Assembly (NCBI GenBank): GCA_902800025.1 | Contig: CADCDA010000010.1 | Span: 1 to 53,879, forward strand | Length of the DNA: 53,879 nt | Source of the DNA: an uncultured Erysipelotrichaceae bacterium | GTDB lineage: Bacteria > Bacillota_I > Bacilli_A > RFN20 > CAG-826 | Direction of reading: 5' to 3' | In this document: positions 17,706-25,968 of the stretch, piece by piece | How positions within the stretch are numbered: position 1 is the stretch's first letter | How the letters are laid out: each line of letters begins with the position of its first letter | Position numbers and translations under genes: made by a program | Notes under the pieces: generated by a model | Seen by the model: only the letters and a program-made list of their open reading frames with translations | Databases searched by the model: none | What the model was told of the DNA's origin: nothing

Positions 17706-18854
17706 TTATTGCAAATAATCAAAAACAATTTGTATGGAGAGTTTGCCTAAATAAATCCTTGTAAAAATGGCCGCCTCTAAACCATTATCATTGACGAAAT
17801 CGGCTTCCCAATAAGCGCTTGTAATATATGGCTCGCCTAAAGCCACAAATCCATCAGGCATATAATTTGAGTACTCATTCAATGTAGATAAAAGGTCATC
17901 TTCAGTTCCATCAATATATATATCTATATATGTTGCTGAATGATTTCTAAGCATATATGTAAAAATGTATCTATTTGGGCTAACGCTGTCATCAAAGCAA
18001 TTCTTTAAATATTCACATGCCGCGTCATATGGAGGTTCTCCACTATGATTGTACGGATCAAAAACGCTGATCAAAAGGGTTTTGGCGGAATTCTCATAGA
18101 AGAGAGGCTCAACACACATTCCTTCTTCATTAATACAAAAAGAGCGAACAATATTTGATGGTTGTTGAGCTTCCATATAATAAGGAGTTACATCAACAGC
18201 AAACTCGGTTAAATATCTATCCATAAAATCACTTGATATACTTAACAAATCTTTAGAGTTGTCATTATAAGTTGTAACAATTGCTACTTGTTTATATGAC
18301 GCATAAACCGTTGAATCAATCGTGCTTGTGGATACACCAATTCTTCTTGTAAGTTCTTCCGCAAATTTATACGCTTGAGATTCTTTCACTAATTCTTCAT
18401 AGAAATAGAATCTGAAATATGTTCCAACTTTTATGTTCTGTTCTTCATTCGCAGTGCTGCTATAGTTGATTTCAATATCAGCAACTCCATAAAAATCATT
18501 ACACATATATCCATACAAACCATCTTTATAGAGTGATGGACGCCATTGTCCGGTTCTTTTGATTGCTAGCAACGCTTCTGCTTCAACATCGCCTTTGATT
18601 AAAAGATTATAATATGGGGCATAGCCACTTTTTTCTACTACATGAGCCTCTTCCACTCTTGATTTCTCGATTGTTTTAAAATATTCAGGTAAATAAGAGG
18701 AAATTTGATTATATCCACGAGTCTGATAAAAATTTATTATTCCTTCAACAAAATTATAATCTTCTACAACTGCTTGTTCTTGATTGTTGGTGCATGATGA
18801 TAATTGGAAGCCAATTCCTATAAAAACTAGTGTTAATAATTTAATGCATTTCAT
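17706..18854 (-). CDS. Lipoprotein of unknown function
   Basis: A 382-residue lipoprotein: signal sequence with lipobox QLSSC, lipidated Cys21. I start at ATG 18854 (MKCIKLL) because the longer frame begins with a TTG that lacks a ribosome site and would push the signal inward. The body is a mix of helices and strands without motifs I know. It follows another lipoprotein gene whose stop (UGA, 18876) is 21 bases upstream, so the two are probably cotranscribed and may act together at the surface. Confidence 0.7.
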   Translation of the reverse strand: MKCIKLLTLVFIGIGFQLSSCTNNQEQAVVEDYNFVEGIINFYQTRGYNQISSYLPEYFKTIEKSRVEEAHVVEKSGYAPYYNLLIKGDVEAEALLAIKRTGQWRPSLYKDGLYGYMCNDFYGVADIEINYSSTANEEQNIKVGTYFRFYFYEELVKESQAYKFAEELTRRIGVSTSTIDSTVYASYKQVAIVTTYNDNSKDLLSISSDFMDRYLTEFAVDVTPYYMEAQQPSNIVRSFCINEEGMCVEPLFYENSAKTLLISVFDPYNHSGEPPYDAACEYLKNCFDDSVSPNRYIFTYMLRNHSATYIDIYIDGTEDDLLSTLNEYSNYMPDGFVALGEPYITSAYWEADFVNDNGLEAAIFTRIYLGKLSIQIVFDYLQ

Positions 18855-18875
18855 ACAAAATTCTTTCAAAAATAA

Positions 18876-20816
18876 TCAACAAGGAAATTCAACAACAGAA
18901 AATGCGTTGGTTTCGCTATTATAAAAGTAGAGCATACTATTTTTCACAAAGCCAAAAGTGTATTGATATACGTCAATCATAACGCAATACTCTTTGACCA
19001 CAACGTCTCTATTCTCCTCCAAACATAATTTTCTCAGTTTATAATGTGATCCTTCGTAATAACCACGATCGCCACAATAACTAATTAGATAAATTGCATC
19101 TTCTTCGTGAAAAAAGATTTCAACTTCATTACGAGAGTAAATATCCCAGCTAGAAAACTTTGTTGTTGGATGTTCCCAATCATAAACATCGACTAACTCG
19201 CTGTATTTTTTCACCATCATATAATGATTGAACGAAAAATTTACTAATCCATAGCCTGTATAATTATTTTTGTTAAAACTAGAATCATATTCATAACTAG
19301 ATGTGGCTTCATTATACTTGAATCGATTAGGGTTAACCGCTCCTGTCACAAACATGTCATTAACAACAAACTCGTCTTTTTCTTTGTTGTAATCAATAAA
19401 CTTTCCATATTGATAATAGTTCTCTGCTATTATCTCCATTACACCATTCTTAATTAAATAAATTGGCGTATATTCTCCGCAGCCAGGAGACAAAATTATA
19501 TCTCCTCTTTTATCAACAGCAGTTGAATATGGATATGTATTCAAAGAAATTGTATCTACAATTTCAAGTGTTAAACCGCTAATAACATATATTTTGCCTT
19601 CGCAATTTGCGTCGTTACGATTATTTTCATCGTACTTCGTAACGGTCATTATGTGGTACACTTCTTCGTGAATTAATATATTAACAATATCTCCTTCAAC
19701 TTCATATGTCTTGGCAGTTTTTAATGTATTAATATCAAAGATGGAGAATGAATTATTCGTCATTTTCATTACAACATGTTTGTAATTGTAATCAAATCTT
19801 AATAAGTTTCCACGTTTATAATCAATTGTTTGATTCGAGTCAATTGTTTCAACGCAATTTAAATAATCCACTTCTACATGAACAATGCTTGTGGTAAATG
19901 GTCTTCCAGCATAAACATATGTGCAAGAAAAATCAACATTATTAAAAATTGTTTCTTTGAATAAAATATTTTTTTTAATTCCCTCACTTAAAAACGAAAA
20001 AACGGCAACTATATCATTTTCATTAGGCATTTCATCGTTAAGATACGGTAGTCTTTCTGTATATGGCTGAATCGTAAAGCCATATCCGCCAAAGGAATAG
20101 TAATAAATGTCTTTTTTTATCAGTTCAAAAGTGTTGTCGTCAACCTCGGTGTATTCCTCATCATTAATAGCAGGTTTTTTTGTTAAAACATCTCCATAAA
20201 CAATGTTTGAATAAATGACTCTGCAAAAAGTTACGTTGCTGTCAAATACAATATCTACCTCTTTAACGACGTTTTCTTCGAACATAATGTGAAGATTGAG
20301 CGAACTATAATCAATAGAGAACTTATAAGATCCATCCACTATTACTTTATTTTGCAAAACATCAAATAAAGAAGTCGCCAATTTAGTAGCGTTTACTTTT
20401 ATTTTTAGCAATGATGATGTACTCGAAGAATCAATGCTAGTAATCGCATTACGAACACTAAACGATTTATCTTCGAACATATAGTTATTATTACAGTTTT
20501 TAAATACCTTAAAACCATTGCCTTCAATGTATGAATGATTTAGAGAATACAATTCTTTTATATCCTCAATTTTTGAATTATTAACTATAATTTTATCTTC
20601 GTCGCTATACTTATAAAAAATAGGCTCATCAATATCCAACGAATCACTATACACTTTATATTTTGCATTTTCTTGATAGCAGTGAGCATTAAGAAATGAT
20701 TCAAATTCCACAATCTCCTTATTATATTTATTAATAAGGTTATCTTGCTTACATCCGGTAATTGCTAAAATAGAACAAATCACCAACAATAATTTCCCTG
20801 TTTTGAAGATATGCAT
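18876..20816 (-). CDS. Lipoprotein with a possible C-terminal beta-propeller
   Basis: A 646-residue lipoprotein with lipobox AITGC (Cys22). The second half (about 340-646) carries repeated short blocks such as KHVVMKMTNNSFSIFD, EVYHIMTVTKYDEN and DAIYLISYCGDRG, suggestive of a propeller-like repeat; this is weak pattern evidence. No catalytic motif is seen. Ribosome site AGAG just before ATG 20816. First of two lipoprotein genes; no homologue recognised. Confidence 0.65.
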   Translation of the reverse strand: MHIFKTGKLLLVICSILAITGCKQDNLINKYNKEIVEFESFLNAHCYQENAKYKVYSDSLDIDEPIFYKYSDEDKIIVNNSKIEDIKELYSLNHSYIEGNGFKVFKNCNNNYMFEDKSFSVRNAITSIDSSSTSSLLKIKVNATKLATSLFDVLQNKVIVDGSYKFSIDYSSLNLHIMFEENVVKEVDIVFDSNVTFCRVIYSNIVYGDVLTKKPAINDEEYTEVDDNTFELIKKDIYYYSFGGYGFTIQPYTERLPYLNDEMPNENDIVAVFSFLSEGIKKNILFKETIFNNVDFSCTYVYAGRPFTTSIVHVEVDYLNCVETIDSNQTIDYKRGNLLRFDYNYKHVVMKMTNNSFSIFDINTLKTAKTYEVEGDIVNILIHEEVYHIMTVTKYDENNRNDANCEGKIYVISGLTLEIVDTISLNTYPYSTAVDKRGDIILSPGCGEYTPIYLIKNGVMEIIAENYYQYGKFIDYNKEKDEFVVNDMFVTGAVNPNRFKYNEATSSYEYDSSFNKNNYTGYGLVNFSFNHYMMVKKYSELVDVYDWEHPTTKFSSWDIYSRNEVEIFFHEEDAIYLISYCGDRGYYEGSHYKLRKLCLEENRDVVVKEYCVMIDVYQYTFGFVKNSMLYFYNSETNAFSVVEFPC

Positions 20817-20870
20817 ATTTTTCTCTTTTTCTATATATTACAGCATATAGAATTGTTTCTACTATTAATA

Positions 20871-20897
20871 AATTAAAAAGTGCCCATCAGAGCACTT
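20871..20897 (-). terminator. terminator of the tRNA-Asp/tRNA-Phe unit
   Basis: Minus strand AAGTGC/GCACTT stem with an 8-base loop, followed by TTTTTAATTT, 14 bases after tRNA-Phe. Confidence 0.75.
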
Positions 20898-20910
20898 CAA
20901 TTTCTAGTTG

Positions 20911-20986
20911 TGGTGGCCTAGGACGGGATTGAACCGCCGACACGGAGATTTTCAGTCTCCTGCTCTACCAACTGAGCTACCAGGCC
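20911..20986 (-). tRNA. tRNA-Phe (anticodon GAA)
   Basis: A complete cloverleaf: acceptor GGCCTGG/CTAGGCC with encoded CCA, D arm AGCTCAGTTGGTAGAGC, anticodon stem GGAGA/TCTCC with loop CTGAAAA, and T loop TTCAATC. Confidence 0.96.
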
Positions 20987-21018
20987 ATAACGTTTGGGAT
21001 GACACTTTAATAAAAAAG

Positions 21019-21094
21019 TGGCGGACCAGACGGGAATCGAACCCGCGATCTTCTCCGTGACAGGGAGACATGTTAACCGCTACACCACTGGTCC
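21019..21094 (-). tRNA. tRNA-Asp (anticodon GTC)
   Basis: A complete cloverleaf with acceptor GGACCAG/CTGGTCC, discriminator G and encoded CCA, anticodon stem TCTCC/GGAGA with loop CTGTCAC, and T loop TTCGATT. It precedes tRNA-Phe by 32 bases in the same transcript. Confidence 0.96.
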
Positions 21095-21108
21095 TTTTTG
21101 CCTATATA

Positions 21109-21137
21109 TTATTACAAGAAATAAGCAATCATTTCAA
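21109..21137 (-). promoter_or_regulatory. tRNA-Asp/tRNA-Phe promoter
   Basis: Minus strand TTGAAA (21137-21132), 17-base spacer, TAATAA (21114-21109). An inverted repeat AGATATTT/AAATATCT (21137-21158) lies just upstream. Confidence 0.6.
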
Positions 21138-21211
21138 GATATTTCGAAAAAAATATCTAATTTTCTTCTTTTTCCCATAATATATTTATATATTAAATGA
21201 CTTTAATCATA

Positions 21212-21243
21212 AGAAAAACCGGGAGTCTTATATCCTCTCCCGG
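21212..21243 (-). terminator. terminator of the feo operon
   Basis: Minus strand CCGGGAG (21243-21237) pairs with CTCCCGG (21225-21219) across an 11-base loop, followed by TTTTTC; 10 bases after the last feo gene. Confidence 0.85.
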
Positions 21244-21252
21244 TCTTTTAAA

Positions 21253-21435
21253 TTACTTTCTTAGCTCTTCAAGAGCTTTTCTACAAGCCTCGCAACATCC
21301 GCAAGAAGAACAGTTGCCAGAACATCCTGAACATTTCTTCTTTTTTTGTGATTTTGGGGTGTAGAAATGGAAGAAGAAAACAGTAAAGACAAAGGCGATC
21401 ATTACAATAATAACAATTATTTCCCACCATGCCAT
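21253..21435 (-). CDS. FeoB-associated Cys-rich membrane protein
   Basis: A 60-residue protein with one N-terminal membrane helix (about 4-25), a basic stretch KSQKKKKC and a cysteine cluster CSGCSGNCSSCGCCEAC. This matches the FeoB-associated Cys-rich family, which often follows feoB in Bacillota and is thought to help ferrous iron uptake. A GAAAGGAGG site precedes the ATG. It is the last gene of the feo operon. Confidence 0.88.
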   Translation of the reverse strand: MAWWEIIVIIVMIAFVFTVFFFHFYTPKSQKKKKCSGCSGNCSSCGCCEACRKALEELRK

Positions 21436-21459
21436 AACAAGTTTCCTCCTTTCATTATA

Positions 21460-23772
21460 TTAAGCATTAATAGTATTAGCTTTTTTGTGTTTATTTGAGA
21501 CAACGATTCCAGCAGCCACAACTCCACCGATTAAGGTAACGAGAAGTGGATAGCCTAATCCTGGTAAGGTTCTGCAGAAATGCATGACCCAGTAGCAGAC
21601 AAATGCTGCACCATAACTCATTACAAACCACCATAAAATGGTGATCCAGAATTCTTTACCTTTTTGTTCACCATGAGCAGCGCCAATAGCGGCAAAGCAA
21701 GGAATGGTAAATAAGTTATATAAGGCAAAGGAATAGACGCCTTCAACTGATAAACCAATTGTGCCTTCTTCTAAACCTAAGACTGCCATTGTAGCAACGA
21801 CATCTTCTTTAGCAATTAAGCCGGTAATTGTGGAGACTGAATATTTCCATCCTTCTCCTTCGTTCCAGCCAACAACATGTGCCCATCCACCTTCGAGTGG
21901 TGCGATTGGATAGAAGAAGTAAGAGAACACTCTTCCTAAGTCAGCAAGAATAGATTCTTCAATTGCAACCATTCCTAAACTTAAGTTCCAGTTGAAGTGG
22001 CTTAAGAACCAAATGACAACTGTACTAGCAGCGATAATTGTGCCAGCTTTGATGACGTAATGTTTTAATTTTTCCCATAAGTGGGCCATGACGTTTCTAA
22101 ATTGTGGTAAGTGATAGGCTGGTAATTCCATGATGAATGGTGAAACATATTGATCTTTTGAGAATAGTTTCATAAACAAAGCATAGATAATAGCAGCACT
22201 AATACCAAGGAGATAAATGCTGAAGACGAAGACACCACCATCAAATCCAGCGTATACGCCTACTGCAGCAAGTAATGCCCAGATTGGTGCTTTAGCACCA
22301 CAACTGAAGCAAGTCATTAATCTAATGGTTCTGTTCTTTTCTCGAGTGTCTTCTAAGGTTCTGGTTGCCATAATTGCAGGAACGGAACAACCAAAGCCAG
22401 TTAACATTGGAATAAATGCTTTTCCTGATAAACCGAATCGACGGAACGCTCTATCAAGAATAAAGGCAATACGCGCCATATAACCACTATCTTCAAGAAT
22501 AGCGATAAATAGGAATAAGATCATAATTTGTGGAATAAAGCTTAAGACAGCATCTAAGCCTGTAAATAAGCCTTCACACATCAAAGATGTAAACCAGTGA
22601 TCAGCCATTCCAACGCCTTCAAATCCTAATGCGATAGAGTCAATTAATGAACCAGTACAGAATCCAAATAGGCTTTGTAGCCAAACACCTATGGAAGGCA
22701 CGCCATTCATTACTTCAAGTTCTGCATCTGGAGTTGTAAATGCGCAAGATAAGAATCTTATTGCACCTGGATCAGTAATAAGTTCTAAATCATCAAATTT
22801 CACGCCTTGCGCTAACGCAGTAAGTCTTCCGATAAAGAGAATATCTTCAGAGAATGTGACGTGGAAGATGATAAACATAATGACAATAAAGATTGGAAGA
22901 GCCCAAATTCTATGTGTCAAAACTTTATCAATCTTGTCTGATTTTGTTAGTTTTTCTTTGTTTTGAACGCCTTCTTCGCTCTTAGTGCCTCTAGTTAACG
23001 CTCCAGCGTAATGCTTAGCGATATATGTATATCTCGCATCAGCGATTAAAGCTTCAAAATCATCACCAAAGTTTTCATCTTGATGACTTTCTTTGTATTC
23101 CTTAACCATATCGATTAAATCTGGATGCATTGCAGTTTCAATTTCATCTAGTTCCGCTAATTTAATCGCATGGAATAACGGATTTTCAACATTTTTGCCT
23201 TTAAAGGCAATTTTAATATCGTTAATTAAGTGAGCAAGATTCTTATTTTCAATAACAGTCTTGCCAACTCTTTCAACCTTACTTGCCTTATAAGCTTCCG
23301 CCATTAAGGAATCGAGGTTTTCTTCTTTTAATGCAGAGATTTCAACAACTGGAACGCCTAAACTTTCACTTAGTTTTTTTGCGTCAATTTTATCTCCGTT
23401 TTTTCTAACAACATCGCTCATATTTAAGGCAACAATCACTGGAACATCAATTTCAAGTAATTGAGTAGTTAAATATAAGTTTCTTTCTAAGTTTGTCGCA
23501 TCGACGACGTTAATTACACAGCCAGGTTTTTCATCCAAGATGTAATTTCTAGAAATTACTTCTTCTGGTGTGTATGGTGATAATGAGTAAATACCTGGAA
23601 GGTCAATGATGTGAATTGGCTTTTCTAATTTTTTATAAGTACCTTCTCTTTTATCAACTGTAACTCCTGCCCAGTTACCAACGTGGGCAGTTGAACCGGT
23701 CAAAGAGTTGAATAAAGTAGTTTTACCTGAATTAGGATTGCCCGCTAAAGCAACAGTTAATTTTTCTTCCAT
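21460..23772 (-). CDS. feoB: Ferrous iron transporter FeoB
   Basis: A 770-residue inner-membrane Fe2+ transporter. The G domain has GNPNSGKTT (G1), GVTVDKREG (G2), DLPG (G3) and NMSD (G4). Two Gate motifs lie in the membrane part (including GFGCSVPAIMATRT), with the FeoB C-terminal region after them. I start at ATG 23772 (MEEKLTVALAGN), one base after the feoA stop. The longer frame begins with TTG inside feoA, has no ribosome site and adds 11 residues not needed by the family. Iron-responsive control is expected from the palindromes before feoA. Confidence 0.95.
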   Translation of the reverse strand: MEEKLTVALAGNPNSGKTTLFNSLTGSTAHVGNWAGVTVDKREGTYKKLEKPIHIIDLPGIYSLSPYTPEEVISRNYILDEKPGCVINVVDATNLERNLYLTTQLLEIDVPVIVALNMSDVVRKNGDKIDAKKLSESLGVPVVEISALKEENLDSLMAEAYKASKVERVGKTVIENKNLAHLINDIKIAFKGKNVENPLFHAIKLAELDEIETAMHPDLIDMVKEYKESHQDENFGDDFEALIADARYTYIAKHYAGALTRGTKSEEGVQNKEKLTKSDKIDKVLTHRIWALPIFIVIMFIIFHVTFSEDILFIGRLTALAQGVKFDDLELITDPGAIRFLSCAFTTPDAELEVMNGVPSIGVWLQSLFGFCTGSLIDSIALGFEGVGMADHWFTSLMCEGLFTGLDAVLSFIPQIMILFLFIAILEDSGYMARIAFILDRAFRRFGLSGKAFIPMLTGFGCSVPAIMATRTLEDTREKNRTIRLMTCFSCGAKAPIWALLAAVGVYAGFDGGVFVFSIYLLGISAAIIYALFMKLFSKDQYVSPFIMELPAYHLPQFRNVMAHLWEKLKHYVIKAGTIIAASTVVIWFLSHFNWNLSLGMVAIEESILADLGRVFSYFFYPIAPLEGGWAHVVGWNEGEGWKYSVSTITGLIAKEDVVATMAVLGLEEGTIGLSVEGVYSFALYNLFTIPCFAAIGAAHGEQKGKEFWITILWWFVMSYGAAFVCYWVMHFCRTLPGLGYPLLVTLIGGVVAAGIVVSNKHKKANTINA

Positions 23773-23773
23773 T

Positions 23774-24019
23774 TTACTTTGCAGCTCCTTCAGATACTTC
23801 AACAAACACGAGATTTGCTTCTGCTTTTCTTAAAGTGAGTTCATATCCACGAATCGTCACTTCAATAGGATCACCTAAAGGTGCTTTTTTTCTTAAATAT
23901 ACTTCTGCACCTGGGGTAACACCCATATCAAGAAGACGATGACGGAATTTTCCTTCTCCCTCTACTCTTTTAATAAGGCCAGTCTCGCCTTTTTGTAATT
24001 CATCTAGTTTTTTAAGCAT
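23774..24019 (-). CDS. feoA: FeoA-domain protein (second copy)
   Basis: An 81-residue SH3-like FeoA protein: GETGLIKRVEGEGKFRHRL, LLDMGVTPGAEVYLRKKAPLGDP and IEVTIRGYELTLRKAEA are the standard blocks. It supports FeoB function in the cytoplasm. GGAGG site before the ATG. It sits between the first feoA copy and feoB in one operon. Confidence 0.92.
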   Translation of the reverse strand: MLKKLDELQKGETGLIKRVEGEGKFRHRLLDMGVTPGAEVYLRKKAPLGDPIEVTIRGYELTLRKAEANLVFVEVSEGAAK

Positions 24020-24033
24020 AAATTCCTCCCTCC

Positions 24034-24246
24034 TTACGCTACTAGAATCTTTTTCGCAACGTCATTATTAAGGGCTAATCTAACTCCTTTAACAATACAA
24101 ATAACGTTGCCACCATGAGTGGAGATAATTGAAAGCTTGCCACCGACAACAAGACCTAATGATTCAAGGTGTTTTTTTGTTTTTTCATCAACAAGAACTT
24201 TTTTAATTGTAAGTTCAGTGTCTAAAGGTGCGATAACAATTGGCAT
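24034..24246 (-). CDS. feoA: FeoA-domain protein (first copy)
   Basis: A 70-residue FeoA-like domain with LESLGLVVGGKLSIISTHGG and ICIVKGVRLALNND. It is more divergent than the copy at 23774, lacking the KRV...R segment. First gene of the operon, with a CCGGAGGT site partly next to the second iron box. Paired FeoA proteins are common in Bacillota and may form a hetero-complex. Confidence 0.88.
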   Translation of the reverse strand: MPIVIAPLDTELTIKKVLVDEKTKKHLESLGLVVGGKLSIISTHGGNVICIVKGVRLALNNDVAKKILVA

Positions 24247-24260
24247 TTTTCTTACCTCCG

Positions 24261-24276
24261 GTTAGTTATGGCTAAC
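24261..24276. promoter_or_regulatory. Candidate DtxR-type iron box 2 of the feo operon
   Basis: GTTAGTTATGGCTAAC, a 16-base palindrome with perfect GTTAG/CTAAC arms. It lies in the 5' untranslated region, 14 bases before the first feoA ATG. Confidence 0.7.
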
Positions 24277-24305
24277 ACATTTCCATAAATAATAGTCACA
24301 CTATG

Positions 24306-24321
24306 GTTAGGCATGACTAAC
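24306..24321. promoter_or_regulatory. Candidate DtxR-type iron box 1 of the feo operon
   Basis: GTTAGGCATGACTAAC, with the same arms as box 2 and an ATG-centred core. It covers the expected transcription start, just after the -10 box, which fits repression by metal-loaded DtxR/MntR protein. A candidate regulator is encoded at 41999-42373. Confidence 0.75.
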
Positions 24322-24326
24322 TAAAT

Positions 24327-24354
24327 ATTATAAGCATCGTTGAAACATAGTCAA
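24327..24354 (-). promoter_or_regulatory. feo operon promoter
   Basis: Minus strand TTGACT (24354-24349), 16-base spacer, TATAAT (24332-24327). Confidence 0.75.
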
Positions 24355-24370
24355 CAAAATTAATAAATTT

Positions 24371-25909
24371 TTATAATAATTGCGCGAAAACTTTCATAAA
24401 CGCGCATAAAAGGCTAGTAATTGGACCCATATTGGTCTTTTCCACAGTGACTAACTCACTATGATCATAGCAATCCATCATATCATCTCTAACATCTTTA
24501 ACTGCAGCAGAGTGCATGAAAATCGCACCACATTCAAAATGGTGAACTAAACTTCTATAGTCCATATTAATTGTTCCAACAAATGCGATTTGATCATCAA
24601 CCACAATGGATTTTTGATGGTTAAAGCCTTCGTTATATGTGTACACCTTAACGCCTGCTTTAATTAGTTCTTTAAAATAAGTAACCGCTAATTTATAGAC
24701 CGCCTTTTTATCTGGAATACCAGGCAATAGAATCCTTACATCAATTCCTCTATAACCAGCCCTAACAATTGCAGACCTTAAATTCTCGGTTGGAATATAG
24801 TAAGGAGTACAAATATAGACGCTTTCTTTCGCGTTTTCGATCATATTAATGAATGTTGATTCTCCAGCGTATTGATAAGTAAACGGGGCTGGTCCATCAC
24901 CAAAAGGAGTCACTAAAGCATTCTCTTCGTATTTTTGAAAACGATGAGTTAAAAACTTATCATAGTCAGATAATTTGTTTTGACAAAGGTCGAACATTGA
25001 AAGGAACAAAAATATTAAATTCTTAATTGCGGGTCCTTCAATTTTAATCATTGCATCTTTCCAATATCCAAATCTTACAATGTCATTTGCATATTCGTCA
25101 GCGAGATTCATTCCGCCAGTAAAAGCTTCTTTATAATCAATTACCGCTATCTTTCTATGATCACGGTTATTAAAAACACCAGAAAGAAGAGGAATAAATG
25201 GATTAAATCTATAACATTTAATTCCTTCTTTTTTAAGTTGATTTGGATAAACGCTATGTAACAGTCCTGCACAGCCAATATCATCGTAAAGTAAACGGAC
25301 ATCTACACCTTCTTTAGCCTTTTGGGCTAAAACATCATGAATCGCAGTCCATTCCTTGCCTCTATCGATGATAAAGAATTCCATAAAGATATGCTCTTTA
25401 GCAGACTTTAGTTCTTCAATAAAATGTGGAAACCATTCTTCTCCACTCTTATAGAAAGTAACTCTATTTCCATAAGATGGCATGAACTGTAAAGCATGCC
25501 CCAAATATTCAAATGGAGTCTTATATAAGTTATTGCTATTTTTAAGGGCTCTCATATCCTCAGAATCTTCTGGGAAATACTCTTTGGCTTTTTTATTAGT
25601 GCTTTTAACGATTTTACGATATTTAGGTTTCAAACCATGGTTTGCAAAGAAGGCATAAAACAAAGCGCCGATAAATGGAAGAGCGAGGACTAAAATAATC
25701 CAAGGCATTTTCATGTCAGCGGTGCCTTTTCGATTAATAATTAATAAAAAGACAACAATATCGATAATTGCAAATTCAATAATAAAAGGCCACCAGAACT
25801 GGACCATATAAACACCTAAAGTGATAATGGCGGCAATCTGGATTAAAATCAGAAGTAGCATTAACGCCATTCTGGAAAATATTTTTTTGAAAATCTTAAT
25901 AACACTCAT
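24371..25909 (-). CDS. cls: Cardiolipin synthase
   Basis: A 512-residue phospholipase-D-type enzyme that joins two phosphatidylglycerols into cardiolipin. Two N-terminal helices (about 12-60, PLDc_N region) anchor it; the HKD motifs are HRKIAVIDYKEAFTGG and HQKSIVVDDQIAFVGT. Length matches the Cls family. TATAAT lies 12 bases before the ATG and no Shine-Dalgarno site is seen, so the 5' leader is very short. It follows GH13 but has its own promoter. Confidence 0.93.
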   Translation of the reverse strand: MSVIKIFKKIFSRMALMLLLILIQIAAIITLGVYMVQFWWPFIIEFAIIDIVVFLLIINRKGTADMKMPWIILVLALPFIGALFYAFFANHGLKPKYRKIVKSTNKKAKEYFPEDSEDMRALKNSNNLYKTPFEYLGHALQFMPSYGNRVTFYKSGEEWFPHFIEELKSAKEHIFMEFFIIDRGKEWTAIHDVLAQKAKEGVDVRLLYDDIGCAGLLHSVYPNQLKKEGIKCYRFNPFIPLLSGVFNNRDHRKIAVIDYKEAFTGGMNLADEYANDIVRFGYWKDAMIKIEGPAIKNLIFLFLSMFDLCQNKLSDYDKFLTHRFQKYEENALVTPFGDGPAPFTYQYAGESTFINMIENAKESVYICTPYYIPTENLRSAIVRAGYRGIDVRILLPGIPDKKAVYKLAVTYFKELIKAGVKVYTYNEGFNHQKSIVVDDQIAFVGTINMDYRSLVHHFECGAIFMHSAAVKDVRDDMMDCYDHSELVTVEKTNMGPITSLLCAFMKVFAQLL

Positions 25910-25968
25910 AATTTGCTATCAATTATATTGCATTTCGATTAATTAATATATTTATAATTTTGAATAGG

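Noticed and set aside
23773-23805. Longer FeoB from TTG 23805
   Set aside because: It would overlap feoA, has no ribosome site and adds residues not found in the family.
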